Positions 48,213-57,076 of a DNA stretch of 64,000 bases are shown in pieces. The DNA lies in assembly GCA_018242685.1 (NCBI GenBank), contig JAFEBM010000030.1, positions 1-64,000 on the forward strand, written 5' to 3'. The notes beneath the pieces are model-generated. The model did not search any database, had not been told where the DNA came from, and saw only the letters and a list, made by a program, of their open reading frames with translations. Position 1 is the stretch's first letter; every line of letters begins with the position of its first letter. The translations under genes and the position numbers were made by a program. The stretch comes from Nitrospira sp. GTDB taxonomy: Bacteria > Nitrospirota > Nitrospiria > Nitrospirales > Nitrospiraceae.

Positions 48213-48332
48213 CAAGACACTGGTCGCCGATCTTATGTGTAAGAGGGATGTTATGTGTTCGCACACCTCATTTGTCCTCAACCTCTGGTATCTCCGAGTT
48301 CCTTTCCAAGAATGTTCTGATAACGTCCGGGA

Positions 48333-49460
48333 ATGGACGTGGCTCGAACAGATTTCAAATACACTTGGTCGGGGGGGCGTTTGAATGGATTGGGATTCCT
48401 GATAACCCTGGCCCTGCTCGGCACCTTCATTATCGACATCGGATTGCCTGCTGGAGTCGCCGCCTGGGCTCCCTATTCAATAGCCATAGTCCTTGCCCTG
48501 TTGTGGTCTGGTGGGCCTGCTATTACCTTCGTCACGGCAACGGCGGTGGCGCTCATGCTGGTAGGATTATGGATCGGCCCGCTTGGAGATTTCGAGACAG
48601 GAGCCGTTAATCGCGCGATCGGTGCCGTGACAATCACAGGTCTGGGTTTGACGTGCCTGTACGTGGATCGAACGAGACGACAACTGTTCCCATCTTGGGA
48701 TGGGCTTGCCGCAAGCCCGCAGCAACTTGATTCGTTCGTCGATGAGATGGCCAACACCGGTGTTGTGTTGTGTGATCTCCGTGGACGTGTGACTGAATGC
48801 AATCAGGCCGCTCAACTTCTCACCGGCTATACGGACGACGACCTGAAGGGTCGTCTGCTCTATCGTGTGTTTTCGAGACGGATGAATCCAGTTAGCCGTT
48901 GGGGGCAGATCTTTCACTGGGTTCGCTATAAGGGCGAAGTGGCATGGGAGGAAGTCTTTCGACGACGTGACGGCTCATGGTGCTTGATGCATCTGACGGT
49001 CAAACCCTTGCAAAACCGGTTTAGGCATCATCACGGATATTCGATCGTGATGCGCAACCTCGCCAAGTCAAACCCGATGAGAAAGGGGAGCAGTTCGAGG
49101 AGTCGACCGGTGAGTTCCGTATTGAGGGATAACAGAGGTGTCCTGTTGTACAGATGTCACTTTGAACCACGTCGGACATTGGACTATATCGATGCGAAAA
49201 GCACCCAGCTGCTTGATGATTCAGGCGGCGGATTTCCGTCGGCGCCGGGCCAAACGCTTGGTGACTGGATCCATCCGCTCGATCGCGAGCGAGCGTGGAA
49301 TACCATTGAGGCGGCGGTCTGCGCGCAACGTTCCTATGTGCTGGTGTATCGGTTCATCGGTGCCGAAGGCAAAGGCAAATGGGTATGGGACGAAGGCGAA
49401 GCTTTTAAAACCGACGACGGACGTATTGCCGGTTTGGAAGGATTTCTCGCCGGTATTTGA
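48333..49460 (+). CDS. Membrane PAS-domain protein without an output domain
   Basis: A 375-residue protein. Residues about 18-110 hold three to four membrane helices resembling those of the kinase at 43351 (WIGPLGDFETGAVNRAIGAV against similar text there). A PAS domain follows (about 130-245; MANTGVVLCDLRGRVTECNQ). A second PAS-like region closes the protein (ending KGKWVWDEGEAFKTDDGRIAG, split in the family as a PAC motif). There is no kinase, cyclase or other output domain, so it must signal by contact or be a degenerate sensor. The cfa gene follows 56 bp later. Confidence 0.8.
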   Translation: MDVARTDFKYTWSGGRLNGLGFLITLALLGTFIIDIGLPAGVAAWAPYSIAIVLALLWSGGPAITFVTATAVALMLVGLWIGPLGDFETGAVNRAIGAVTITGLGLTCLYVDRTRRQLFPSWDGLAASPQQLDSFVDEMANTGVVLCDLRGRVTECNQAAQLLTGYTDDDLKGRLLYRVFSRRMNPVSRWGQIFHWVRYKGEVAWEEVFRRRDGSWCLMHLTVKPLQNRFRHHHGYSIVMRNLAKSNPMRKGSSSRSRPVSSVLRDNRGVLLYRCHFEPRRTLDYIDAKSTQLLDDSGGGFPSAPGQTLGDWIHPLDRERAWNTIEAAVCAQRSYVLVYRFIGAEGKGKWVWDEGEAFKTDDGRIAGLEGFLAGI

Positions 49461-49516
49461 TGACGCTTTTTTTTCGTCGCGTAGAACCATCTCCGGATTC
49501 TCGACAGGGGGTGAAC

Positions 49517-50872
49517 ATGAGCCTCTCGCGCATACAAGGGACAAGCAGGAAATTCGTGACGATACAAGCGTCTCAAGATCGAATGGTACAGTCCACGGCG
49601 GACTGGGTTGCACAGCGGTTGCAGGAATATGGCCGGCCGGTGAGGATCCGGTTGCATGATGGGACAAGGGTGGAATCCGAAAATGGTCATGCCCCAGACA
49701 TGACCATCATGGTGAGAACACGAGAAGCCTTAGCGAGTCTGTTTCGTCCACCGTTGGAGTGCTCTCTTGGCGAATCCTACATTTTGGGAGACGTGGATGT
49801 CGTGGGAAATTTCCAGGACGTGTTCCCGCTCGCGGAGTATCTTCTCGCGCAGAGATGGACGCTCTCGGATCGTCTGAGATTCATGTGGCGTCACGTCATC
49901 GCCCCGTACTCCCAAGCGAAGCGGCTTTCTGCCGATCGAACTGGCGCAAGACACAGTCCTGCTCGTGATTTTAGCGCCGTTCAGTTTCATTACAACCTGC
50001 CCACCGAATTTTACCGGCTGTGGTTGGACCGCCGCATGGTCTATTCCTGCGCGTACTTTACGCGGAGCGACGATGATCTGGACGAAGCGCAAGTCGATAC
50101 ATTGGACTACATGTGCCGGAAGTTGCGCTTGCAACCCGGAGACCGGGTGCTCGATATCGGATGTGGATGGGGCGGGTTTGCACTGTATGCCGCGCAGTAC
50201 TACGGCGCGTCGGTGGTCGGCATCACGTTGAGCCTCCGTCAAGCTGAGGTAGCTCGCAAGCGGATTGCGGGGGCCGGTTTGACTCAACAATGTACGATCG
50301 GCGTAGCGGACTACCGTGATCTGGCGGACCAAGAGGTGTTCGACAAAATCGTCAGTACCGAGATGGTCAAGCATGTGGGACGCTCGCAGCTTCACAAGTA
50401 CTTTCACCAGATACATCGTCTATTGAAGCCGGGCGGAGTCTTTCTGAATCATGGGATTGCGAGCCATGACGGCGATGGTCGTTTGGGTCCCCTTGTTGAT
50501 CGATATGTCTTTCCGGATGCAGAGGTGGTTCCTCTCCATCAGGTCGTGACAGCGGCCGAAGCACAAGAATGGGAAGTGCGCGATGTCGAGAGCCTCCGAG
50601 AGCAGTATGCTCTCACGCTGGACCATTGGGTCAGCCGGCTGGAAAAGGAACATGGGCGTGCGGTGGACCTCGTGGGAGAAACGACGTATCGAGTGTGGCG
50701 GCTGTATCTGGCTGCGTCCGCCTATTGGTTTCGAAAGGGGCGTCTGAACGTGTACCAAGTGTTATGTGCAAAACCGTCCGGTGGCCGGTCGAGCCTGCCT
50801 CTCACGCGAGAAGATTGGTACAGTCATTCGGCTTCAGGCAAAGCCCATAAGCCCATGTCGGCGGCGTCATAG
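49517..50872 (+). CDS. cfa: Cyclopropane-fatty-acyl-phospholipid synthase family protein
   Basis: A 451-residue SAM-dependent enzyme expected to add a methylene bridge to unsaturated acyl chains in phospholipids. Seen: QFHYNLPTEFYRLWLD, YSCAYF (a Cys of the bicarbonate site), the SAM motif VLDIGCGWGGFALYAA and FLNHGIASHDG. In place of the E. coli SVGMFEHVG segment it has STEMVKHVG, so the bicarbonate-binding Glu is Lys (codon 50369-50371). The ATG at 49517 has AGGGGG upstream. It follows the PAS protein and probably shares its promoter. Activity may differ from the standard reaction. Confidence 0.88.
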   Translation: MSLSRIQGTSRKFVTIQASQDRMVQSTADWVAQRLQEYGRPVRIRLHDGTRVESENGHAPDMTIMVRTREALASLFRPPLECSLGESYILGDVDVVGNFQDVFPLAEYLLAQRWTLSDRLRFMWRHVIAPYSQAKRLSADRTGARHSPARDFSAVQFHYNLPTEFYRLWLDRRMVYSCAYFTRSDDDLDEAQVDTLDYMCRKLRLQPGDRVLDIGCGWGGFALYAAQYYGASVVGITLSLRQAEVARKRIAGAGLTQQCTIGVADYRDLADQEVFDKIVSTEMVKHVGRSQLHKYFHQIHRLLKPGGVFLNHGIASHDGDGRLGPLVDRYVFPDAEVVPLHQVVTAAEAQEWEVRDVESLREQYALTLDHWVSRLEKEHGRAVDLVGETTYRVWRLYLAASAYWFRKGRLNVYQVLCAKPSGGRSSLPLTREDWYSHSASGKAHKPMSAAS

Positions 50873-51114
50873 ATTCGATCCGTAGGCTCTCCCGCGCAAT
50901 TCGTCCTTCAATAGACAGGTTGTCCGCAACAGCGTTGTTGAGTCTGGTCACGAGCATGTCGCAGACAGCTGTGTCGACGGCGCCGTGACGGTCGACACAA
51001 TCCGTTCGAGCTCGAGCAGGCGGCGGTGCGAATCTTGTCGGCGTGTCAGGCTGAGGAACCGGCCAAGGTTGCAATCTTACCTGGTGTCTTTTTTTGCCGT
51101 ATGAGGTGGTCATT

Positions 51115-51159
51115 CTCGGGGATCTTCTAGTCGTCAGCCGTTCCCATAGGCAGTAGAAA
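51115..51159 (+). promoter_or_regulatory. CTCGGG-N4-TTCTAG box and -10 of the DUF4142 gene
   Basis: CTCGGG, GATC, TTCTAG (51115-51130), then TAGAAA (51154-51159; 4/6) after exactly 23 bp. It precedes the DUF4142 gene by about 145 bp. The remaining part of the 430-bp space from 50873 to 51302 shows no gene that I can support. Confidence 0.55.
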
Positions 51160-51302
51160 GAGAAGATGACGTTACACAACATCGGGGGGCTGATGCGACG
51201 ACCGATGAGAGCGCTCAGGACGAAGCGTACCGATCGAACCGCCGCGGGAGTAGTCGAATTGAACCACATGTGCGGTACGTCACAATTCGGAAGGAGAACG
51301 GT

Positions 51303-51818
51303 ATGTCGAGATTTCTCTCGTTCTGCCTGGCGTTGTTCGGAGCCGTAGGCTTCATTCCGTCTGTGTTCGCCCAAGCGGCTACCGACGCTCAATCATTCCT
51401 TGAACAAGCGGCTGAAGGGCAGCAAATCGAAATATCGTTAGGTCAACTTGCCGCGCAACGCGCGGTAAACGAACAAGTGAAGGACTTGGGACAGGAAATG
51501 GCCGAGAACCACAAGAAGGGCAGCCAACAAGTCGAGCAATTGGCCATGAAGGGCGGCGTGCAACTTTCTCCGGGAGTCAGTGAGGAGCGTAAGCAGAAAG
51601 TGAATCAGATTTCACACCTGTCCAGCCATGCATTCGACCACGCCTATATCGACTATATCCTAGAAGACCACGAAGCTATGCTGGAGGAGTTCCAGCGGCG
51701 TGCGAAGACCATGCAGAATGAAGACATCAAACGGTGGATTGCTTTGATCCTGCCGACTCTGCAGACCCATCGGGAAAAGGCGCGCCAAGCGAAATATAGG
51801 CTGCAGACGAATCCTTGA
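51303..51818 (+). CDS. DUF4142 family exported protein
   Basis: A 171-residue protein: a signal peptide (FCLALFGAVGFIPSVFA) and a ferritin-like helical DUF4142 domain, with FLEQAAEGQQIEISLGQLAA near the start and HLSSHAFDHAYIDYILEDHE in the second half. Such proteins are periplasmic and often stress-related; no function is settled. AAGGAGAA precedes the ATG. The gene is behind a copy of the regulatory palindrome. Confidence 0.87.
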   Translation: MSRFLSFCLALFGAVGFIPSVFAQAATDAQSFLEQAAEGQQIEISLGQLAAQRAVNEQVKDLGQEMAENHKKGSQQVEQLAMKGGVQLSPGVSEERKQKVNQISHLSSHAFDHAYIDYILEDHEAMLEEFQRRAKTMQNEDIKRWIALILPTLQTHREKARQAKYRLQTNP

Positions 51819-52143
51819 GAGACGAGGATGTCGAATGGACGGCAAAACAACTGATCCGTCGGACCTCAAGCGTATGGAAAAACTCGTCGGTCGGGGGCAT
51901 GAGATGCGTGTTCTTCAATCGCAAACGACACGTCCAAAATCAATCTTCGTGTGAAATGCGAGCCGCAGGGCGCCGTTGGAAAAATGGACTATGTCGTTGG
52001 CGAGAACTCTCAACGGGTGGCAAGGAGATTTGAAGCGATTTCAAAATTTCATCGAGTCGCGGGGCGAAGAAACCGGAGCCTGGCGAGGAACCGTCAAGTA
52101 GAAGCGGGTTGCGCCTGTGGTCGTCTTGACCGGGAGGTGAAAT
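51819..52143. other. Intergenic space
   Basis: A 325-bp stretch between the DUF4142 and GGTLP-repeat genes. Short frames are present on both strands but none looks real. I see no repeat, promoter of note, or RNA element. Confidence 0.4.
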
Positions 52144-52557
52144 GTGAATCACCGAACAAACACATATCGAAGGATCATTGATGGATGCGTGGGTCTTTGT
52201 CTCTGGATCGGCATGTCCGCTGCATGGGTGGCTGCCCCAGCATGGGGGGCCGAGGAACCATCCTCTGCCCGTGATGGTCGAGCCGGCGATGTGCGATCGG
52301 ACGAAATGGGATTCAAGGGACCTGAGGTGGTTGGGTTGGACAACACGCCGGAGGGCGGCACCTTACCGGGTGGCACTTTGCCGGGCGGCACAGTGCCCGG
52401 TGGTACCTTGCCCGGTGGTACTCTTCCGGGCGGCACAGTTCCGGGCGGGACATTGCCGGGCGGGACCTTCCCAAATGAGACGGTACCGGGCGGCACACTA
52501 CCGGGGGGCACGCTACCAGGCGGCACGCTGCAAAGCAAGAAACTACCCGGCGAATAA
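52144..52557 (+). CDS. Exported GGTLP-pentapeptide-repeat protein
   Basis: A 137-residue protein starting at GTG 52144 (GGGAGG upstream). It has a signal peptide (CVGLCLWIGMSAAWVAAPAWG), a short acidic region, then twelve five-residue units of consensus GGT(L/V)P from residue 71 to 130, one of them changed to NETVP, and a basic end. The repeats would form an extended or beta-type rod outside the membrane. I know no family function. The gene is convergent with glgX. Confidence 0.72.
   Translation: MNHRTNTYRRIIDGCVGLCLWIGMSAAWVAAPAWGAEEPSSARDGRAGDVRSDEMGFKGPEVVGLDNTPEGGTLPGGTLPGGTVPGGTLPGGTLPGGTVPGGTLPGGTFPNETVPGGTLPGGTLPGGTLQSKKLPGE
52354..52533 (+). repeat. Twelve tandem 15-bp repeats
   Basis: Twelve in-frame copies of a 15-bp unit (consensus GGCGGCACNTTGCCG) coding for GGTLP/GGTVP. 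Third-codon positions vary between units, so the array is not freshly expanded. The eighth and ninth units have drifted (GGTFP, NETVP). Confidence 0.9.
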
Positions 52558-52598
52558 CCATGACGCGACAAACAACCGTACCCTATGAAAGTGAGTTT

Positions 52599-54734
52599 CT
52601 AGCGGGTTTTATGCAGTCTCAGCACCGCGGTTGAACGGACGTTGAGCTCATAGGCCGTGCCGCCTCGGAACTGTTTATGGCCTATCGGCTCTTCAGGGTC
52701 GCTGGTGTCGAGGAGTCTTTCCCATCGAACTCCACGCTGATGCGCGGGAAGCGTAAACTGAACAGGTTCGTGATGGGCGCTGAACAACAACAGCAGTGTG
52801 TCGCCGTGAATACGGTGGCCTCTGTAGTCTTTTTCTTGAATGGCGTCACCGGCCAAACGCATGCCCAGTGAGCGGACATGGGCGTCTTGCCAATCCTCGT
52901 CCGTCATCTCATGGCCGTCTGGACGGAACCAGGCGATGTCTTTGATCTCAGATCCACGGATGCGCCGCCCTTGAAAGAATTGACGTCGCCGCAAGACGGG
53001 TTGCTCGCGCCGTAAGTGAATCAATCGCCGCGTAAATGCCAACAGCCGGCGATCATGGTCTTTCAGGTTCCAGTCAAACCAACTGATCTCATTGTCCTGA
53101 CAATAGGCGTTATTGTTGCCTCCCTGAGTGCGGCCGATGGCATCGCCTCCGCAGAGCATGGGCACTCCTTGGGAGAGCAGCAGGATCGTCAAAAAATTGC
53201 GCTTCTGTTGCTCGCGCAAGGCCGTAATCGCCGGATCGTTGGTCGGACCCTCCGCGCCGCAGTTCCAGCTCTGATTGTTGTCGTTGCCGTCTCGATTCTC
53301 TTCTCCGTTCGCTTCATTATGTTTCTCGTTGTAGGAAACCAGATCGTCGAGTGTGAAGCCGTCATGGGCGGTCACGAAGTTGATGCTGGCGTACGGGCGT
53401 TTCCCGCTGCGCTCGTACAGATCACTGCTGCCCGAAAGTCGGTAGCCCAACTCGGACACTTGTCCTCCGTCGCCCTTCACATAGCGGCGGATGGTATCGC
53501 GGTACTTGTCGTTCCATTCGGCCCAGCCCAAGGGAAAGTTGCCGACCTGATAGCCGCCTGAAGCCAAGTCCCACGGCTCAGCGATCAGTTTTACGCGGGA
53601 CAGAACGGGGTCCTGATAAATGATGTCGAAGAAGGCGCCCAGGCGGTTCACATCGTGCAATTCCCGCGCGAGTGTGGAGGCGAGATCGAATCGAAACCCG
53701 TCTACGTGCATTTCTTCGACCCAATAGCGCAAGCTGTCCATGATCAGCTGCAATACGCGAGGATGATTCATGTTGAGCGTGTTGCCGCAGCCGGTGTAGT
53801 CCATGTAGTAGCGTGGATTGTCGTCGACCAAGCGATAATACGCCGCGTTATCGATGCCGCGGAAGCAGAGCGTGGGGCCGAGATGGTTACCCTCAGCGGT
53901 GTGGTTGTAGACTACGTCGAGAATGACTTCGATACCTTCGTTGTGCAACGTCTTTACCAACGTCTTGAATTCCCGCACCTGCTCACCGCGTTTCCGGGAA
54001 TGCGCGTACCCGATGTCGGGCGCGAAATATCCGATCGAATTATAGCCCCAATAGTTCGTAAGTCCGCGATCGTGCAAATATTGATCGCGGACGAAATGAT
54101 GGACGGGCAACAACTCGACGGCGGTCACACCGAGGCTTGTCAAGTGATCCAGAACGGCGGGCGATGTCATGCCTAAGTACGTCCCACGCAAGGCCTCCGG
54201 CACCTCGGGGTGGCGGGCGGTGAGCCCCTTCACGTGCACTTCATAGATCACCGTCTCGTCCCAGGGAGTGCGCAGGGGCTTGTCGGCGCCCCAGGTGAAC
54301 GCAGAATCGACGACGACACTTTTGGGGACGTCGGCGGCATTGTCCCGATCGTCGATCGACAGATCGGCTTGTGGATCGCCGATTCGATAGCCGAACATAC
54401 GCCCATCGGTCCATTGCACATTGCCGGCAACAGCCTTCGCATAAGGGTCTATGAGCAGCTTAGCGGGGTTGAATCGATGACCTTGCGCCGGATCGTGCGG
54501 GCCGTGGACACGGTATCCGTAATGCTGGCCGGGAAAAATTTCCGGCAAATACATGTGCCAGACGTGATTGGTTTGCTCCTCGAGTGGAAGGCATACGGAT
54601 GGTTTTGGATCGTCGGCGCGGTCGAACAAACAAAGTTCCACCTTGGTCGCATTTTCTGAAAATAGCGCGAAATTTACGCCTTGACCGTCCCAGTCGGCAC
54701 CTAACGGGAACGGATGTCCCGGCCATGTACGCAT
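52599..54734 (-). CDS. glgX: Glycogen debranching enzyme (GlgX/TreX type)
   Basis: A 711-residue isoamylase-type enzyme that removes alpha-1,6 branches from glycogen. It starts with a CBM48 domain ([18 protein letters not shown]), then the GH13 barrel: [13 protein letters not shown] (region I), GFRFDLAST with the nucleophile Asp, LIAEPWD with the acid Glu, and [14 protein letters not shown]. The family insert [20 protein letters not shown] is present. With glgC it supports glycogen turnover. It is divergent from the pqq operon. Confidence 0.96.
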   Translation of the reverse strand: MRTWPGHPFPLGADWDGQGVNFALFSENATKVELCLFDRADDPKPSVCLPLEEQTNHVWHMYLPEIFPGQHYGYRVHGPHDPAQGHRFNPAKLLIDPYAKAVAGNVQWTDGRMFGYRIGDPQADLSIDDRDNAADVPKSVVVDSAFTWGADKPLRTPWDETVIYEVHVKGLTARHPEVPEALRGTYLGMTSPAVLDHLTSLGVTAVELLPVHHFVRDQYLHDRGLTNYWGYNSIGYFAPDIGYAHSRKRGEQVREFKTLVKTLHNEGIEVILDVVYNHTAEGNHLGPTLCFRGIDNAAYYRLVDDNPRYYMDYTGCGNTLNMNHPRVLQLIMDSLRYWVEEMHVDGFRFDLASTLARELHDVNRLGAFFDIIYQDPVLSRVKLIAEPWDLASGGYQVGNFPLGWAEWNDKYRDTIRRYVKGDGGQVSELGYRLSGSSDLYERSGKRPYASINFVTAHDGFTLDDLVSYNEKHNEANGEENRDGNDNNQSWNCGAEGPTNDPAITALREQQKRNFLTILLLSQGVPMLCGGDAIGRTQGGNNNAYCQDNEISWFDWNLKDHDRRLLAFTRRLIHLRREQPVLRRRQFFQGRRIRGSEIKDIAWFRPDGHEMTDEDWQDAHVRSLGMRLAGDAIQEKDYRGHRIHGDTLLLLFSAHHEPVQFTLPAHQRGVRWERLLDTSDPEEPIGHKQFRGGTAYELNVRSTAVLRLHKTR

Positions 54735-54982
54735 GCCGCGACCTTAGCAAGAGGGATGGTAAAGATGACACAAGGGAAAACCCTGGAAAATGTGTTTTAC
54801 GGGACAGCTTATACGGGCAGTATCGGTATCGACAATGCAAAGTGTTTCCGGGCAGCACGAAGATAACGCCTACCGGTGTGCGTTCATGGCTGACACCCGT
54901 CGATCGGAAAAGAGAACATTGCAATGCGCACCGAGTTCCGGCGATGATCGGAAGATTGTCGATAACAGAAGGAGGAACGATC

Positions 54983-55120
54983 ATGAATTGGGAAAGGCCT
55001 TCAGTTGTGGAAATAAAAATGGACGCCGAGATCAACTCGTATCAAGATGATTTTCGAGACGTCCCCGACGTGAAGGAACCATCGACGGAGACGCCGATCA
55101 TCACCACTCGTCAAGAATAG
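54983..55120 (+). CDS. pqqA: PQQ precursor peptide PqqA (long form)
   Basis: A 45-residue peptide, too short for a normal gene call. It opens MNWERPSVVEIKMDAEINSY: the Glu16-x3-Tyr20 pair is the pair that PqqE cross-links to build pyrroloquinoline quinone. AGAAGGAGGA stands about 5 bp before the ATG, and pqqB follows within 20 bp. Standard PqqA peptides stop a few residues after the Tyr, while this one carries a further 25 residues rich in Asp, Pro and Thr. The call rests on the motif and its place at the head of pqqBCDE. Confidence 0.9.
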   Translation: MNWERPSVVEIKMDAEINSYQDDFRDVPDVKEPSTETPIITTRQE

Positions 55121-55135
55121 CAATGGATGGATGTG

Positions 55136-56059
55136 ATGTACCTTCGCATTCTAGGGTCGGCGGCCGGGGGCGGATTCCCACAGTGGAACTGCGCCTGTGT
55201 GAATTGCGGAGGCATGCGGAACGGGCTGATCGCCGCGAGTCCTCGGACGCAGGAATCTGTCGGCCTCAGCGCGGACGATGGTAACTGGTTTCTCATCAAC
55301 GCCTCTCCGGACATTCGTGCTCAGATCGAAAGTTTTGGCCCCCTCCATCCTCGTCAATCGCGTTCTACGCCGATCCAAGCCATCTTTTTGACCAACGGAG
55401 ATCTGGACCACTGTTTGGGACTTCTCTCGCTCCGGGAGAATCACCGGCTCGTCCTGTATGCGACCGACTCTGTGCGTCGCGGATTCACCGAAGGCAACGT
55501 CTTGTATCGAACGCTCCAGCGTTTCACCGAACAGGTCACGTGGCGGACACTAAAACTCGATGTTGAGGAACCGGTGTTGCATGCGGACGGAAGACCATCG
55601 GGGTTGACGGTGACAGCTGTGGCCGTTCCGGGCAAGCTCCCGATCCATTTGGAAGGACTCGTATCATCCAGTGAAGCGGACGTGAATGTGGGACTTCGAT
55701 TTCGCCAATCGACCAATGGGGGAGTGCTGGCCTATTTTCCTGCCGTCGGCCGGATCACGTCCTCAGTTCTCAACGCGCTCGAAGGAGCGGGTTGCGTCAT
55801 GTTCGACGGGACGTTTTGGTCGAGCGATGAACTGTCCGCGCCTGGCTTCCTTGCAAAATCGGCGGAAGATCTCGCACATTGCTCTGTCGGTGGATCGGCG
55901 GGAAGCCTTTCGGTGCTTTCGAAGATTGCCGCTCCCCGCCGGGTGTTCATCCACATCAACAACACCAATCCGATGTTACGAGAGGATTCTCACGAACGGA
56001 AGTGCGTTGAGGCGGCAGGATGGGAGGTCGCATGGGACGGAATGGAGATCCGATTGTGA
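55136..56059 (+). CDS. pqqB: PQQ biosynthesis protein PqqB
   Basis: A metallo-beta-lactamase-fold protein of 307 residues (310 from the earlier ATG at 55127). It begins ILGSAAGGGFPQWNCACVNC, the family signature, and has the TNGDLDHCLGLLSLRE segment that replaces the HxHxDH motif. PqqB is thought to oxidise the cross-linked tyrosine intermediate. Its stop overlaps the pqqC start. It lies 15 bp after pqqA. Confidence 0.95.
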   Translation: MYLRILGSAAGGGFPQWNCACVNCGGMRNGLIAASPRTQESVGLSADDGNWFLINASPDIRAQIESFGPLHPRQSRSTPIQAIFLTNGDLDHCLGLLSLRENHRLVLYATDSVRRGFTEGNVLYRTLQRFTEQVTWRTLKLDVEEPVLHADGRPSGLTVTAVAVPGKLPIHLEGLVSSSEADVNVGLRFRQSTNGGVLAYFPAVGRITSSVLNALEGAGCVMFDGTFWSSDELSAPGFLAKSAEDLAHCSVGGSAGSLSVLSKIAAPRRVFIHINNTNPMLREDSHERKCVEAAGWEVAWDGMEIRL

Positions 56060-56826
56060 TGATGAAGGAGGATCACCATCGGGATCGGCTCTCACAGGAT
56101 GCCTTTATCGAATGGCTCAAGCGGGAAGGCTCTCGCCGTTACCATGACCGCCATCCGTTCCATGAGCTCATGCACAATGGGAATTTGACGAAGACACAGC
56201 TCCAACAGTGGGTACTCAACCGCTATTACTATCAAACACGGATTCCCATCAAGGATGCCCTCATTGTGTCGAAATCCGAGGATCCGACTTTTCGGCGGAT
56301 GTGGCTCCGTCGCATCCGGGACCATGACGGTGAACAGGAGGGAGAAGGCGGACTCGCCCTATGGCTCGAGTTGGCGCGAGGCGTCGGTCTCGACGCCGAC
56401 GATGTGAGGAGTTTCCGATACGTCCTCCCGGGAGTCAGGCTCGCGTGCGACGACTATGTCCGATTTGTCCAGGAGGCTCCGCTTCTTGAGGCTGTGGCCT
56501 CCTCGCTCACGGAATTGTTTGCCCCTTCCCTCATGGCGCGGCGTCTCGAAGCGTGGAAGCAACATTATCCCTGGGTGCGTTCGGAGTCTCTGGAGTATTT
56601 TCAGTTGCGTATCGCTCGTGCAACGCTTGATTCGAACCAGGCCGTCGAATTCGTGGTTCGGCACGCGACCAGCTATGCTCATCAAGAAAGCTGTGTGAGG
56701 GCCTTGGCCAAGAAGGCCGACATTTTGTGGACCATGCTCGATCACCTCTCTATGGCGTATGTCGAAACGGGATCAGACCGAAAGCGAACTGCTCATGATT
56801 CTCACCACCGTCAGACCTCGGCTTAG
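56059..56826 (+). CDS. pqqC: Pyrroloquinoline-quinone synthase PqqC
   Basis: A 255-residue cofactorless oxidase that closes the PQQ rings in the last step. Conserved parts: HPFHELMHNGNLTKTQLQQW, NRYYYQTRIPIKDALIVSK, RIRDHDGEQEGEGGLALW and the C-terminal helix QAVEFVVRHATSYAHQESCV. The ATG at 56059 overlaps the pqqB stop (TGATG). The C-terminus overlaps pqqD in another frame. Confidence 0.95.
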   Translation: MMKEDHHRDRLSQDAFIEWLKREGSRRYHDRHPFHELMHNGNLTKTQLQQWVLNRYYYQTRIPIKDALIVSKSEDPTFRRMWLRRIRDHDGEQEGEGGLALWLELARGVGLDADDVRSFRYVLPGVRLACDDYVRFVQEAPLLEAVASSLTELFAPSLMARRLEAWKQHYPWVRSESLEYFQLRIARATLDSNQAVEFVVRHATSYAHQESCVRALAKKADILWTMLDHLSMAYVETGSDRKRTAHDSHHRQTSA

Positions 56827-57076
56827 TCTCAAAGTACGCCTTCGGTTCGATCGGCGTACCGGTCGCCACCTGCTCTTGTACCCTGAAAGGGGACTCGAAC
56901 TGAACGACACGGCCACGGCAATTGCGCGTCTGTGCACGGGTGAATGGACGGTCGATGATATGGTGGATCATCTCACCCGAGTCTATGATGACGTAGCTCC
57001 TGACGAGATCAGACGAGAAGTGTGCGGGTTTCTGGATGTCCTTGCCGATCGCGGCCTGCTTCAAAACATGTCATGA
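56795..57076 (+). CDS. pqqD: PQQ biosynthesis chaperone PqqD
   Basis: A 93-residue peptide chaperone that presents PqqA to PqqE. The family core is visible: RPRLSLKVRLRFDRRTGRHL, LLYPERGLELNDTATAIARL and FLDVLADRGLL. I start at the ATG at 56795; an earlier ATG at 56759 adds twelve residues and deepens the overlap with pqqC, and I cannot choose firmly. Its stop overlaps the pqqE start as ATGA. Confidence 0.92.
   Translation: MILTTVRPRLSLKVRLRFDRRTGRHLLLYPERGLELNDTATAIARLCTGEWTVDDMVDHLTRVYDDVAPDEIRREVCGFLDVLADRGLLQNMS

Noticed and set aside
50802-51392. A 196-codon minus-strand frame between cfa and the DUF4142 gene
   Set aside because: It overlaps both neighbouring genes and the regulatory box, and has no recognisable domain.
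52354-52533. Tandem 15-bp repeats as a CRISPR-like array
   Set aside because: The units are contiguous, have no spacers, and are codons of one protein.
52149-52571. A 140-codon antisense frame across the GGTLP repeats
   Set aside because: The repeat unit is free of stops on both strands; only the plus frame has a signal peptide and ribosome binding site.
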